A DNA stretch of 64,000 nucleotides from Biformimicrobium ophioploci (GTDB taxonomy: Bacteria > Pseudomonadota > Gammaproteobacteria > Pseudomonadales > Cellvibrionaceae), in assembly GCF_030270605.1 (NCBI RefSeq), contig NZ_BSYJ01000005.1:242100-306099 (forward strand), in the 5' to 3' direction. Shown piece after piece: positions 18,041 through 26,616 of the stretch (position 1 is the stretch's first letter; each line of letters opens with the position of its first letter). The notes below the pieces were generated by a model. It saw only the letters and a list, made by a program, of their open reading frames with translations, made no database searches and was not told the origin of the DNA. The position numbers and the translations under genes were made by a program.

Positions 18041-19276
18041 TTAGATTTTCTGGAAGACCAGAGAACCATTGGTACCACCGAAACCGAAGGAGTTCGACAG
18101 CACCGAGTCGATACGACGCTCCTGCGCGGTATGCGGCACAAGGTTCACACCTTCACAAACCTCATCGGGGTTTTCGAGGTTAATTGTCGGCGGAGCCACC
18201 TGGTCCCGAATGGCCAACACGGAGAAAATTGCTTCTACGGCACCGGCCGCACCGAGCAGGTGCCCGATCATGGACTTGGTCGAGCTGACCGCAAGATTTT
18301 CGACATGTGAGCCAAATACAGAGCGTACGGCCAGGCATTCGGCTTTGTCACCAAGCGGGGTCGAGGTTCCGTGTGCATTGATATAATCGACGGCTTCGAG
18401 TTTTGCGTCATTGAGTGCGTTGCGCATCGACAGCGCAGCACCGGCACCATCTTCCGGCGGCGAGGTCATATGGTGGGCATCGCCGCTCATCCCAAAGCCG
18501 GACAATTCAGCGTAGATTTTTGCACCGCGCGCTTTTGCATGCTCGTACTCTTCAAGTACCAGCACACCGGCACCTTCGCCAAGCACGAAACCGTCGCGGT
18601 CCCGATCCCACGGGCGACTTGCTGCCTGCGGGTCATCGTTACGGGTGGAGAGCGCCCGCGCCGCTGCGAATCCGCCCAGCCCGACAGGGGTGGTTGCCAT
18701 TTCCGCACCACCACAGACCATCACATCGGCGTCGCCATATTGGATCAGGCGCGCGCCCAGGCCAATACTGTGGGTGCCGGTCGTACATGCGGTGGTTGCC
18801 GCGATATTGGGGCCACGCAGGCCATATTTGATCGACAGGTTACCGGCGACCATATTGATAATGGCGCCCGGTACAAAGAAAGGTGAAATGCGGCGAGCGC
18901 CCTTCTCCACCAGTGTGATCTTGGTGTCTTCGATAGAGCCAACACCACCGATGCCCGAACCAATGGAACAACCAATACGCGGTGCATTAGCGTCTGTCAC
19001 CTCCAGGCCGGAGTCTTCCATGGCCTGGATGCCCGCAGCGAGCCCGTAGCGAATAAACGGGTCCATCTTGCGCGCTTCCTTGAGGGGCATGAACTGCGAA
19101 GGGTCGAAGTCTTTCACCGTCGCCGCGAAAGTGGTTGAAAAGCCCGAGGCATCAAAAGCGGTAATCGGCGCTGCGCCGCTTTTACCCTGCAGAATCCCTT
19201 GCCAGGAATCCGCTACAGAATTACCCAGTGGGCTCACCAGACCTAGCCCAGTTACGACGACTCTTCTTCGCGACAC
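18041..19276 (-). CDS. fabF: Beta-ketoacyl-ACP synthase II
   Basis: A 411-residue condensing enzyme elongating acyl-ACP with malonyl-ACP. The Cys-His-His triad is seen as C164 ([10 protein letters not shown]), H302 ([11 protein letters not shown]) and H339 ([14 protein letters not shown]). The C-terminus [15 protein letters not shown] is typical. GTG start with GGGAGG upstream. It follows acpP, from which a hairpin separates it. Confidence 0.96.
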   Translation of the reverse strand: MSRRRVVVTGLGLVSPLGNSVADSWQGILQGKSGAAPITAFDASGFSTTFAATVKDFDPSQFMPLKEARKMDPFIRYGLAAGIQAMEDSGLEVTDANAPRIGCSIGSGIGGVGSIEDTKITLVEKGARRISPFFVPGAIINMVAGNLSIKYGLRGPNIAATTACTTGTHSIGLGARLIQYGDADVMVCGGAEMATTPVGLGGFAAARALSTRNDDPQAASRPWDRDRDGFVLGEGAGVLVLEEYEHAKARGAKIYAELSGFGMSGDAHHMTSPPEDGAGAALSMRNALNDAKLEAVDYINAHGTSTPLGDKAECLAVRSVFGSHVENLAVSSTKSMIGHLLGAAGAVEAIFSVLAIRDQVAPPTINLENPDEVCEGVNLVPHTAQERRIDSVLSNSFGFGGTNGSLVFQKI

Positions 19277-19330
19277 GACTGCCTCCCTAAAGTGACGAAA
19301 AAAGCGCGTTAGTCATTTTATTAATGCGCT

Positions 19331-19370
19331 AAAACAACAAAAGCCGGACTATGTGACATAGAACGGCTTT
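19331..19370 (-). terminator. Hairpin/attenuator between acpP and fabF
   Basis: An outer stem AAAGCCG / CGGCTTT (19340-19346, 19364-19370) and an inner CTATGT / ACATAG stem, followed on the minus strand by TTTTGTTGTTTT. It may partly end transcription after acpP so that acyl carrier protein mRNA is in excess over fabF. Confidence 0.65.
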
Positions 19371-19428
19371 AGGGTGCGGGCATCAGGCAATTTGAGAATC
19401 GCCCGGCGCCCCAAATACAGTAAGCTGA

Positions 19429-19665
19429 TTACGCCAGGTTATTGTTGATGTAATCAATAGCCAGCTGTACGGTAGTGATCTTCTCAGCTTCCTCGTCCGG
19501 AATCTCGGTCTCAAACTCTTCTTCCAGAGCCATTACCAGCTCAACGGTATCGAGAGAATCGGCGCCCAGATCTTCGACAAAAGATGCTTCAGGTTTTACA
19601 TCCTCTTCCTTCACACCCAGTTGCTCAGCGACGATCTTTTTTACGCGCTCTTCAATGCTGCTCAT
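19429..19665 (-). CDS. acpP: Acyl carrier protein
   Basis: A 78-residue acidic helical protein carrying the 4'-phosphopantetheine on Ser37 in [20 protein letters not shown]. Nearly every position fits the gammaproteobacterial AcpP. It shuttles acyl chains among FabD, FabF, FabG and PlsX, all encoded around it. Confidence 0.98.
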   Translation of the reverse strand: MSSIEERVKKIVAEQLGVKEEDVKPEASFVEDLGADSLDTVELVMALEEEFETEIPDEEAEKITTVQLAIDYINNNLA

Positions 19666-19808
19666 GATTCAATTTAACTCCCAGTGGATCAAAATCTGTG
19701 TGACCGCTTTCAACAGCCCGATTTCTCGGATCGGAATCCGCTTCAGCGGCCGGCTTGTTTGCGCCATTTAAGTGCGCGAAAAGCTTTCCTAGTACAGCGA
19801 GTCGCGGC

Positions 19809-19836
19809 ATTGTACCCTGATTTTTTGACAATGTAA
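19809..19836 (-). promoter_or_regulatory. Candidate sigma-70 promoter of acpP
   Basis: On the minus strand TTACAT, 16 bases, TACAAT, about 140 bases upstream of acpP in a 261-base gap after fabG. A separate strong promoter for acpP fits its known high expression. Confidence 0.5.
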
Positions 19837-19926
19837 TGTGCCGCGGCCCTTTCCTAAAACCAAAATCAATAATGGCTTAAGAATCAAAGCGTTAGCGCTC
19901 GCACATTAGGCGAACACCAACAAAAA

Positions 19927-20664
19927 TCAGCCCATATACATGCCGCCATTTACGTGAATGGTCTCTCCAGTCACGTATCCGCCCGCATCGCCGGCCAAAA
20001 ATGCAACAACTGCCGCAATCTCTTCCGGCTTGCCCAGACGCGCCAGCGGAATCTTGCTCATCAGTGCTTCGCGCTGCTCGTCCGGTAGAACCTTGGTCAT
20101 ATCAGTATCGATAAAGCCCGGTGCAACCGTATTCACTGTAATGGCGCGAGAGCCTACTTCTGCAGCCAGTGAACGACTGAAACCAGCGACACCAGCCTTA
20201 GTTGCAGAGTAGTTGGACTGGCCTGCATTCCCCATGCTGCCAACAACAGAACTGATGTTGATGATGCGGCCCCAGCGTGCTTTGGTCATGCCGCGCAGGC
20301 ATGCCTTGGTTACCCGGTATACGGCAGTGAGATTGGTGCTTACCACGTCGTCCCACTCTTCATCCTTCATTCGCATGAGGATGTTGTCCTTGGTGATACC
20401 GGCGTTGTTAACCAGAATGGTCACAGGGCCGATTTCGGACTGAATTTCGGCGACAACGCTTGCCACGGATTCGGCATCGCACACGTTGAGGACTTTTCCG
20501 CAGCCACCGCTTGCAGAAAGACGCTCAGAAATTTTCTCTGCACCTGCAGCGCTGGTGGCAGTGCCTACTACTTTTGCGCCCTGCGCGGCCAGCATGTCTG
20601 CGATGGCTGCGCCGATACCACGGCTGGCGCCCGTAACTAGTGCGACCTTACCTTCAAGGGACAT
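19927..20664 (-). CDS. fabG: 3-oxoacyl-ACP reductase
   Basis: A 245-residue SDR reductase using NADPH. The cofactor motif is TGASRGIG (11-18), with NNAG at 86-89, and the catalytic S139, Y152 and K156 lie in ISSVVGSMGNAGQSNYSATK. It has the usual length and ends VTGETIHVNGGMYMG. It is in the fabD-fabG-acpP-fabF order. Confidence 0.97.
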   Translation of the reverse strand: MSLEGKVALVTGASRGIGAAIADMLAAQGAKVVGTATSAAGAEKISERLSASGGCGKVLNVCDAESVASVVAEIQSEIGPVTILVNNAGITKDNILMRMKDEEWDDVVSTNLTAVYRVTKACLRGMTKARWGRIINISSVVGSMGNAGQSNYSATKAGVAGFSRSLAAEVGSRAITVNTVAPGFIDTDMTKVLPDEQREALMSKIPLARLGKPEEIAAVVAFLAGDAGGYVTGETIHVNGGMYMG

Positions 20665-20706
20665 ATTTTTTTCCTTTATTTAGCAGCTAATTAGCAGCGC
20701 TATAGG

Positions 20707-21651
20707 TCAAGCCAGCGCTTCGCCGGTTGCCTTCATTTGCTCAGGTGTCTCGACGTTGTACGCAGAGAGCCCTTTGTCGATTCGTTTTGCCAGGCCCGCC
20801 AGTACCTTGCCTGGCCCGCACTCAACCAGCTGGCTCACTCCAGCTCCCGCCATTTTTTGCACACACGACGTCCAGCGCACGGGCTTGAAAATCTGCTCGA
20901 TCATGATTGCCTTGATTGCGGCAGGATCGGTCTCGGTTTCAGCGTGCACATTGTGAACGATCGGGGTCTTCGGCGTTTTGAACTCAACCGCTTCGAGTTC
21001 CAGCGCGAGCCTGTCCGCCGCGGGACGCATCAGATCCGTGTGGAACGGCGCACTGACCGGCAGCGGCATGGCGCGCTTGGCACCTGCAGCCTTGCACGCC
21101 TCAATGGCACGCTCGACCGCAGCCGCGCGACCGGCAATAACAACCTGTCCCGGTGAGTTGTAGTTCACCGCGGTAACGATGTCATCACCCTCAGAAGATT
21201 CGCTGCAGGCTTTTTCGATTGCCTCATCCGCGAGGCCGATAATCGCCGCCATTGCACCCTGCCCGGCCGGGACTGCTTCCTGCATGAAACGGCCGCGTAA
21301 CTGAACCAGTCGCACTGCGTCCGAAAAGGAAACCACGCCGGCGCAAACCAGTGCCGACCACTCACCAAGGCTGTGGCCTGCCATATAGGCCGGTTCTGCA
21401 CCGCCCTGCTCGCACCAGGCACGGTAGAGCGCGACGCTGGCTGTCAGCAGCAGCGGCTGGGTACGTTCTGTGAGGTTGATTTCTTCCTGAGTGCCATTCT
21501 GGACCAGGTCCCAGAGATCGTAACCGAGGACAGCGGATGCTTCTGCGAAGGTGGACTTGATAACCGGGTTGGCCGCGGCCATTTCGGCAAGCATACCAAT
21601 CTTCTGGGAGCCCTGGCCCGGAAAGACCAGCGCGAGCGCGCTATTTGTCAT
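20707..21651 (-). CDS. fabD: Malonyl-CoA:ACP transacylase
   Basis: A 314-residue acyltransferase loading malonate onto ACP. The nucleophile S94 is in MAGHSLGEWSALV, the catalytic His in PVSAPFHTDLM; FPGQGSQ near the start is typical. It lies 31 bases after plsX and 42 before fabG. Confidence 0.97.
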   Translation of the reverse strand: MTNSALALVFPGQGSQKIGMLAEMAAANPVIKSTFAEASAVLGYDLWDLVQNGTQEEINLTERTQPLLLTASVALYRAWCEQGGAEPAYMAGHSLGEWSALVCAGVVSFSDAVRLVQLRGRFMQEAVPAGQGAMAAIIGLADEAIEKACSESSEGDDIVTAVNYNSPGQVVIAGRAAAVERAIEACKAAGAKRAMPLPVSAPFHTDLMRPAADRLALELEAVEFKTPKTPIVHNVHAETETDPAAIKAIMIEQIFKPVRWTSCVQKMAGAGVSQLVECGPGKVLAGLAKRIDKGLSAYNVETPEQMKATGEALA

Positions 21652-21682
21652 GCGAATTCCTCTTTACCCGAAAGGTAGCGGG

Positions 21683-22678
21683 TCAGCTCAGCGCGCGATC
21701 GACGCGCCCCGCGAGGTCGGCCTCCGCACAATGGACCGCAGTCACAATCGCCTGGAAAAATGCCGCACTGCTGGCGCCACCGTGACTTTTGATCACATTG
21801 CCGCTGAGGCCCAAAAAACTGGCGCCATTATAGCGAGCGGGTTCCAGTTGTGACCGCCATTTTCGCAACAATTTTATGGCCATTTGGCCAAAAAAACTTT
21901 TGAAGGCGTTTTTCTGATCAAACCGGAACACTTTTTGCCCCATCAGTCGGATCACACCTTCTGCAGACTTCATCGCGATATTGCCGAGCATACCGTCGCA
22001 CACCACGACATCCACGCAACCGGTGAACAAATCGTGACCCTCGATGAAGCCGTAGTACTCGATATCAGGCGCCTCGCGGAAGAGTTCCGCGGCGCGGCGG
22101 ATCTCTTCGGTGCCCTTGTGGGCCTCGGATCCAATATTGAGCAGCGCGACCTTGAGCGGACGCTGGTCGGTATAGAGCTTCTGCGCCTCGACACCCATGC
22201 GCGCAAACTGCAGCAGGTCTTCGGCACAGACACCAATGTTTGCCCCGAGATCCAGCAGGAAGCAGGAACCGGTTTCGGTCGGCAGCGACTTGCCAATCGC
22301 GGGCCGTCGCACACCGTTGACCTTGCCCACAAAGTGGCAGCTCAGCGCCATCAATGCACCGGTATTACCGCCACTTACCATGCCATCAACACGGCCATCG
22401 GCCAGCGCCTGCAGGGCACACCCCATGGATGAATCACGCTTGTGACGCAGTGCAAATGCAGGGGCATCTTCCTGGGTGACGTGGGACTCACATTCAACAA
22501 GCGTCAGGCGCGCATGGTGGGAAGAATGCAGCTCGGCAGAGATTTCAGCTGGGTCGCCGAAAAGAGTGAGCTCGAGAGAGGGAAATTTTTCCAGCGCGCG
22601 GACGCACGCCGGAACGACAGAGCGGGGACCTAGATCCCCGCCCATCGCATCAATGGCCAATCGAATTGGACCAGACAA
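21683..22678 (-). CDS. plsX: Phosphate acyltransferase PlsX
   Basis: A 331-residue enzyme converting acyl-ACP to acyl-phosphate for phospholipid synthesis. The N-terminal AIDAMGGDLGPRSVVPA and internal MVSGGNTGALMALS and LDLGANIGVCAEDLLQFA are characteristic. The start codon appears to be TTG at 22678, three bases after the rpmF stop, with no clear ribosome-binding site; coupling to rpmF translation is likely. Confidence 0.95.
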   Translation of the reverse strand: MSGPIRLAIDAMGGDLGPRSVVPACVRALEKFPSLELTLFGDPAEISAELHSSHHARLTLVECESHVTQEDAPAFALRHKRDSSMGCALQALADGRVDGMVSGGNTGALMALSCHFVGKVNGVRRPAIGKSLPTETGSCFLLDLGANIGVCAEDLLQFARMGVEAQKLYTDQRPLKVALLNIGSEAHKGTEEIRRAAELFREAPDIEYYGFIEGHDLFTGCVDVVVCDGMLGNIAMKSAEGVIRLMGQKVFRFDQKNAFKSFFGQMAIKLLRKWRSQLEPARYNGASFLGLSGNVIKSHGGASSAAFFQAIVTAVHCAEADLAGRVDRALS

Positions 22679-22681
22679 TGC

Positions 22682-22870
22682 TTATTCGTCGTCAGATTTG
22701 CCGGTAGAGACTACCTTGCTACCACGGTAGAAACCGTCGGCGGTAACATGGTGACGACGGTGCTTTTCACCGGAAGTCGGATCTACGGACAGGGTCGGAC
22801 CAGTCAGCGCATCGTGTGAACGACGCATGCCGCGACGGGAACGGGTTTTCTTGTTTTGTTGAACAGCCAT
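22682..22870 (-). CDS. rpmF: 50S ribosomal protein L32
   Basis: A 62-residue basic protein, with [21 protein letters not shown] and [15 protein letters not shown] typical of L32. It lacks zinc-binding cysteines, like the E. coli protein. It sits between yceD and plsX in the widely conserved order. Confidence 0.97.
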   Translation of the reverse strand: MAVQQNKKTRSRRGMRRSHDALTGPTLSVDPTSGEKHRRHHVTADGFYRGSKVVSTGKSDDE

Positions 22871-22960
22871 GGGTTGCTCCTACATTACTAATTTAACCGG
22901 GGCCGGGGCGCCTCAATCGGCGAGCCCAAAAAGCAAACTGTGCATATTTACCCGTGAGGG

Positions 22961-23527
22961 TTATTTGCCCTGCTTGCCCTTCAACTGCTCCAGCACTTTA
23001 AAAGGGTTTTCCCGATCTTCATCGGGCGCGGCCTCCGCCTCATCTCCAAACACCAGGTTTTCCCGCGGAACGCAGTCTTCCTCGTGATAGGTGACGAAAG
23101 GCAGATGCAGCAAAATTTCGTCTTCCAATGCCGCATACAGGTCCAGCTTTTCCTCGCCCTGTATTACCGGGTCGAGACTTTTCGGCAAGTTCTTTGCCTG
23201 CTCTTCCGACCTGATGATCCCCCATTGGAACTCGGCATCAATTGCATGGGGTATAGGCCCCAGGCAGCGCTGACAGAGGATTTCCACCTCGCAGCGAATG
23301 TGCCCGTCCAGTGTGAAGTTACCGAGTTCATCCCTGCCGCAGGCGATTTCCACCTGGGCATTTTCCGAGCTCGACTGCACAGCGTCCTGTAACCGGGCAA
23401 GACCCGCCAAGGGAACCTGGCCCTCGAGTGTCTCCTGCCGGACAGCGCATTTGCGCGCATCCACTTTCGGTGGAAGTCCTGCCGACTGTTGCGTCACACT
23501 GGTGTCCTTTACAGGGGGTACCGACAT
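22961..23527 (-). CDS. yceD: YceD/DUF177 family 23S rRNA accumulation protein
   Basis: A 188-residue protein with the DUF177 cysteine pair VEILCQRCLGPI, the EEKLDLYAALEDEILLHLP segment and a C-terminal NPFKVLEQLK. Homologues are needed for normal 23S rRNA levels; plant and bacterial members bind RNA. The position just before rpmF is the usual one. Confidence 0.9.
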   Translation of the reverse strand: MSVPPVKDTSVTQQSAGLPPKVDARKCAVRQETLEGQVPLAGLARLQDAVQSSSENAQVEIACGRDELGNFTLDGHIRCEVEILCQRCLGPIPHAIDAEFQWGIIRSEEQAKNLPKSLDPVIQGEEKLDLYAALEDEILLHLPFVTYHEEDCVPRENLVFGDEAEAAPDEDRENPFKVLEQLKGKQGK

Positions 23528-23627
23528 AAGCGCGCAATTCTAGGGAGAAGCCCTGCCCTTGTCAAAACAATTAAAGCCCCTCGATAATCGCTAAGTTATT
23601 CATTTTGACGGAAAAACCGGACTGCAC

Positions 23628-24218
23628 ATGCGCGAGCTCGTACTGGCCTCATCTTCCCCCTATCGGGCCGCCCTGCTGGAAAAGCTGGGCCTCCCCTTCA
23701 TCACCAGCGCGCCCTATATAAATGAAGCAAGAATCGGCGCCGAATCTGCGCCGCAGCTCGCAGAGCGCCTGGCCCTGGAAAAGGCCTTTGCGCTGGCGCA
23801 GGATCACCCGGACGCACTGATCATCGGCTCGGACCAGGTTGCGGAGCTGGACGGCACCCAACTGACCAAACCCGGCAGCTTCGACCGCGCCGTCGATCAG
23901 TTGCAGCGCTGCAGCGGTCGCGGTGTGATTTTCCACACAGGCCTTTGCCTGCTCGACCCCCGGTCCGGCACACACCAGAAGGCGGTCGAGCCATTTGAAG
24001 TGGCGTTTCGCGAGCTGGAGCCGGACGAAATCGAAAATTACCTGCGCCGCGAGGAACCCTACGACTGCGCCGGCAGCTTCAAGTGCGAAGGGCTGGGCAT
24101 CACCCTCTTCCGCGGCCTGAACGGTCGCGACTTCAACAGCCTGATTGGTCTGCCGCTGATCCGCCTGTGCGAGATGCTGCGAGTGAAGGGTGTAAACCCC
24201 CTGCTTCCGGAAGCCTGA
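23628..24218 (+). CDS. Maf-family nucleoside triphosphate pyrophosphatase (YceF type)
   Basis: A 196-residue house-cleaning pyrophosphatase. Motifs are LVLASSSPYRAALLEKLGL (N-terminus), the EKAFALAQ helix, the catalytic D in IIGSDQVAELDG and the C-terminal GLPLIRL. The YceF subgroup (E. coli homologue hydrolyses m7GTP) fits the position opposite yceD. It converges on the HAD gene, stops being 10 bases apart. Confidence 0.88.
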   Translation: MRELVLASSSPYRAALLEKLGLPFITSAPYINEARIGAESAPQLAERLALEKAFALAQDHPDALIIGSDQVAELDGTQLTKPGSFDRAVDQLQRCSGRGVIFHTGLCLLDPRSGTHQKAVEPFEVAFRELEPDEIENYLRREEPYDCAGSFKCEGLGITLFRGLNGRDFNSLIGLPLIRLCEMLRVKGVNPLLPEA

Positions 24219-24228
24219 CCTAAAAAGC

Positions 24229-24870
24229 CTAGCGCAAGCGCTCCCAGGCAAGCAGTTCGGCAAAGCTGTCGAGAATTAGTGCCGGACCATGCTCAACGAG
24301 CCGGTCACGGTGATGCACGCCATAAGTGACCCCGGCAGACGCCATATTGATCCGCGCAGCCATGGCGAGGTCGTACTCCGTATCGCCCACCATCAGCGCC
24401 TCCTCAACCGGACTGCCCGTCTCCTGCAACAACTGCTGCAACATCAGCGGATCTGGTTTTGATGCGGTTTCATCGGCACAGCGGGTCGCGACGAAAAGGT
24501 CCGCAACCCCCATCTGCTCCAGCTGCCCCGACAATCCGCGACGACTCTTGCCGGTAGCCACCGCAAGCTGGTGCCCCGTGGCGCGGAGTTCTTCCAGGGT
24601 CTCCAGTACTCCCTCGAAGAATGAAAGCGGCTCATCGTGCAGCGCCCACCAGGCCTCTACGTAGTTGAGGCGCAGCTTCTCACGGGCACCCTCGGACGCT
24701 TCCGGATACAGTACCCGGGAGGCTTCAGGCAAACCGAGCCCGATGATATTCCGGCCGGCTTCGTAGGCCAGTTCTGGCAGGCCGGCACGCTGCGCGGCAA
24801 CCTGCAGGCAGCGCACAATCCGCGCCTCCGAATTTACCAGCGTTCCGTCCCAGTCAAGTATCACCAGCAT
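24229..24870 (-). CDS. HAD-superfamily phosphatase (phosphoglycolate-phosphatase-like)
   Basis: A 213-residue HAD subfamily IA hydrolase. It has nucleophile motif ILDWDGTLVNS (D6, D8), motif II in VATGKSRRGL, the lysine in ASKPDPLML and motif IV VGDTEYDLAMA. The cap helices suit a small phosphorylated metabolite. It lies 14 bases after the rluC start-distal end, in the same direction and presumably co-transcribed with rluC, an arrangement common in pseudomonads. Substrate unknown. Confidence 0.85.
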   Translation of the reverse strand: MLVILDWDGTLVNSEARIVRCLQVAAQRAGLPELAYEAGRNIIGLGLPEASRVLYPEASEGAREKLRLNYVEAWWALHDEPLSFFEGVLETLEELRATGHQLAVATGKSRRGLSGQLEQMGVADLFVATRCADETASKPDPLMLQQLLQETGSPVEEALMVGDTEYDLAMAARINMASAGVTYGVHHRDRLVEHGPALILDSFAELLAWERLR

Positions 24871-24884
24871 CTGTACTACCTAAA

Positions 24885-25853
24885 TCATTGGTTGCGGAGG
24901 CGCTCGAGCACGCCAGCCAGATCCTCAGGCAGTGGCGCCTCCACCGAGACACGCTCGCCATCTGGCAGTGTGCAGCCCACCCTTGCCGAATGCAGGAACA
25001 GCCGCTTCAGGCCCAGTGCGCGAAACTGTGCATTGTCCTCGTCGCTGGTGTATTTGGGGTCTCCTGCGAGCGGGCAGCCAACAAACTGTGCGTGCACCCG
25101 AATCTGGTGGGTACGCCCCGTAACCGGTGTCGCATCCACAAGCGTTGCACCCTTGAAGCGCTCAGCCACGCGGAAAGTCGTGAGCGAAGGCTTGCCCTGG
25201 GCGTCCACGCGCACCATCCGCTCACCGCTCTTCAGGGTGAATTTGTGCAGCGGCGCATCGACTTCACGGCGACCACGCGGCCACTTGCCCACGGTCAGGG
25301 CCTGATAGTGCTTGTCGATCCCGCCGGACCGCAGGGTTTTCTGCACGTGTAGCAACACGCTGCGCTTGCGCGCCACCATGATTGCGCCACTGGTGTCCCT
25401 GTCCAGGCGGTGCACCAGCTCCAGGAACGGGCTTTGCGGGTACATCTGACGCAGAATTTCAATGAGGCCAAGCTTGATACCGCTGCCGCCATGCACGGCA
25501 ACGCCGGCCGGCTTGTTGACAATCAGAAGGCCGTCGCGATCGAACAAAATCGCATTTTCGATCTCGCGGCGGAGTGACTCACCGGCCACAGGCGCAGGCG
25601 CCTGCTCCGACATGCGGATCGGCGGTACTCGCACCACATCGCCCGCAACCAGACGGTATTCCGCCTTTACCCGCTTTTTGTTGACGCGCACCTCGCCCTT
25701 GCGCAGGATCCGGTACACCCGCGACTTGGGGACGCCCTTCAGCCGCGCCATCAGGAAGTTGTCAATGCGCTGGCCTTCCAACTCGCCCGGCACCTCAAGG
25801 AACTGCACGGTCAGACGGGAATCAGGGTGGGAATCAGGTTTGGTATCACTCAT
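24885..25853 (-). CDS. rluC: 23S rRNA pseudouridine synthase RluC
   Basis: A 322-residue pseudouridine synthase (positions 955/2504/2580 in E. coli 23S rRNA). An S4 RNA-binding domain (about 28-75, RIDNFLMARLKGVPKSRVYR and following) precedes the RluA-type catalytic domain with D151 in HRLDRDTSGAIMVARK and TGRTHQIRVH. The ATG at 25853 (MSDTKPD) gives the usual length; an upstream in-frame extension is non-conserved. Divergent from rne, as in E. coli. Confidence 0.94.
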   Translation of the reverse strand: MSDTKPDSHPDSRLTVQFLEVPGELEGQRIDNFLMARLKGVPKSRVYRILRKGEVRVNKKRVKAEYRLVAGDVVRVPPIRMSEQAPAPVAGESLRREIENAILFDRDGLLIVNKPAGVAVHGGSGIKLGLIEILRQMYPQSPFLELVHRLDRDTSGAIMVARKRSVLLHVQKTLRSGGIDKHYQALTVGKWPRGRREVDAPLHKFTLKSGERMVRVDAQGKPSLTTFRVAERFKGATLVDATPVTGRTHQIRVHAQFVGCPLAGDPKYTSDEDNAQFRALGLKRLFLHSARVGCTLPDGERVSVEAPLPEDLAGVLERLRNQ

Positions 25854-25922
25854 GGCGCGCATAATACCGCCAATCATTGCTTCCCACAGCATAATCCCAT
25901 GCCATTGGGGCAAATTCACAAA

Positions 25923-25951
25923 TTGCTGCACCGCCCAGCCCATGCTATATT
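25923..25951 (+). promoter_or_regulatory. Candidate promoter of the rne leader
   Basis: TTGCTG (25923-25928), 17 bases, TATATT (25946-25951). It would start a transcript near 25958, about 660 bases before the rne start codon. Confidence 0.4.
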
Positions 25952-25957
25952 CGGCGA

Positions 25958-26616
25958 TTCTAACCGGCTGGTTTCCGGCGGCGTATGGTTCCCTGACAAG
26001 GAACCAGTGATTCAGGCGCCGAACAGAGGAAATACCGCGGCTAGAGGGGGTCGGCCAAACGCCCGCCCTGACAAGCAAAATTCAAGGCCTTATATATCGG
26101 CCATAAAACGGATCCCACGCGTTACCAGCGTGGCATTTGAAACGCGAAGATGTAAGACGGGCTGATGCCCGCAGCGCTTTACTGACAACGTTACTGAGTG
26201 TGCCCACGCTCTTTCCTGTGAGACGCCGGCGATCGAACTGGCGGTGACCACCCCAACTGGTGGTACAAAAGAAGAAAGCGCCGGTCGAATACCGGCGGAT
26301 GTAAACGAGGAAACAAGCGAAAACAACTGGGCCACTTTATCGCCAGCGGCTGTATCGAACATTCAGCGCGCGGCAAACAACCCGGCAGGGAAATTGCCGG
26401 GGAATAACGGAGTTACATGGCAAGACGCCCGAAAATACTACCCATGCCCGCCGCCGGCACCTGCCCGCGGCGTGTTTTTGGTTATTCGTAGGATTTTCGG
26501 CGAACCATTGCCCAGCCGTTACCAGGATCATTGATGAAGCCTGGTAAACCGAGGCTGACGTAAGACTGCGGCCCTCAGCGACTCTTCACCTTCGCCTGCA
26601 AGGAAAAGAGAATCGC
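25958..26616 (+). promoter_or_regulatory. Long structured 5' leader of rne
   Basis: About 660 bases without a gene but with a series of hairpins: CCACGC/GCGTGG (26115-26133), CGGGC/GCCCG (26158-26171), ACCACC/GGTGGT (26247-26264), CGCCGGT/ACCGGCG (26279-26297) and CCCGGCA/TGCCGGG (26381-26401). A GC-rich stem followed by GTTTTT lies near 26449-26479. In E. coli the rne leader is about 361 nt and mediates feedback cleavage by RNase E. The position and structure here suggest the same role, although homology to that leader has not been tested. The start site is inferred. Confidence 0.6.

Noticed and set aside
26090..26534. Small frames on both strands in the rne leader
   Set aside because: They cross the hairpins, have no ribosome-binding site of note and show no protein family features; the region is better explained as leader RNA.
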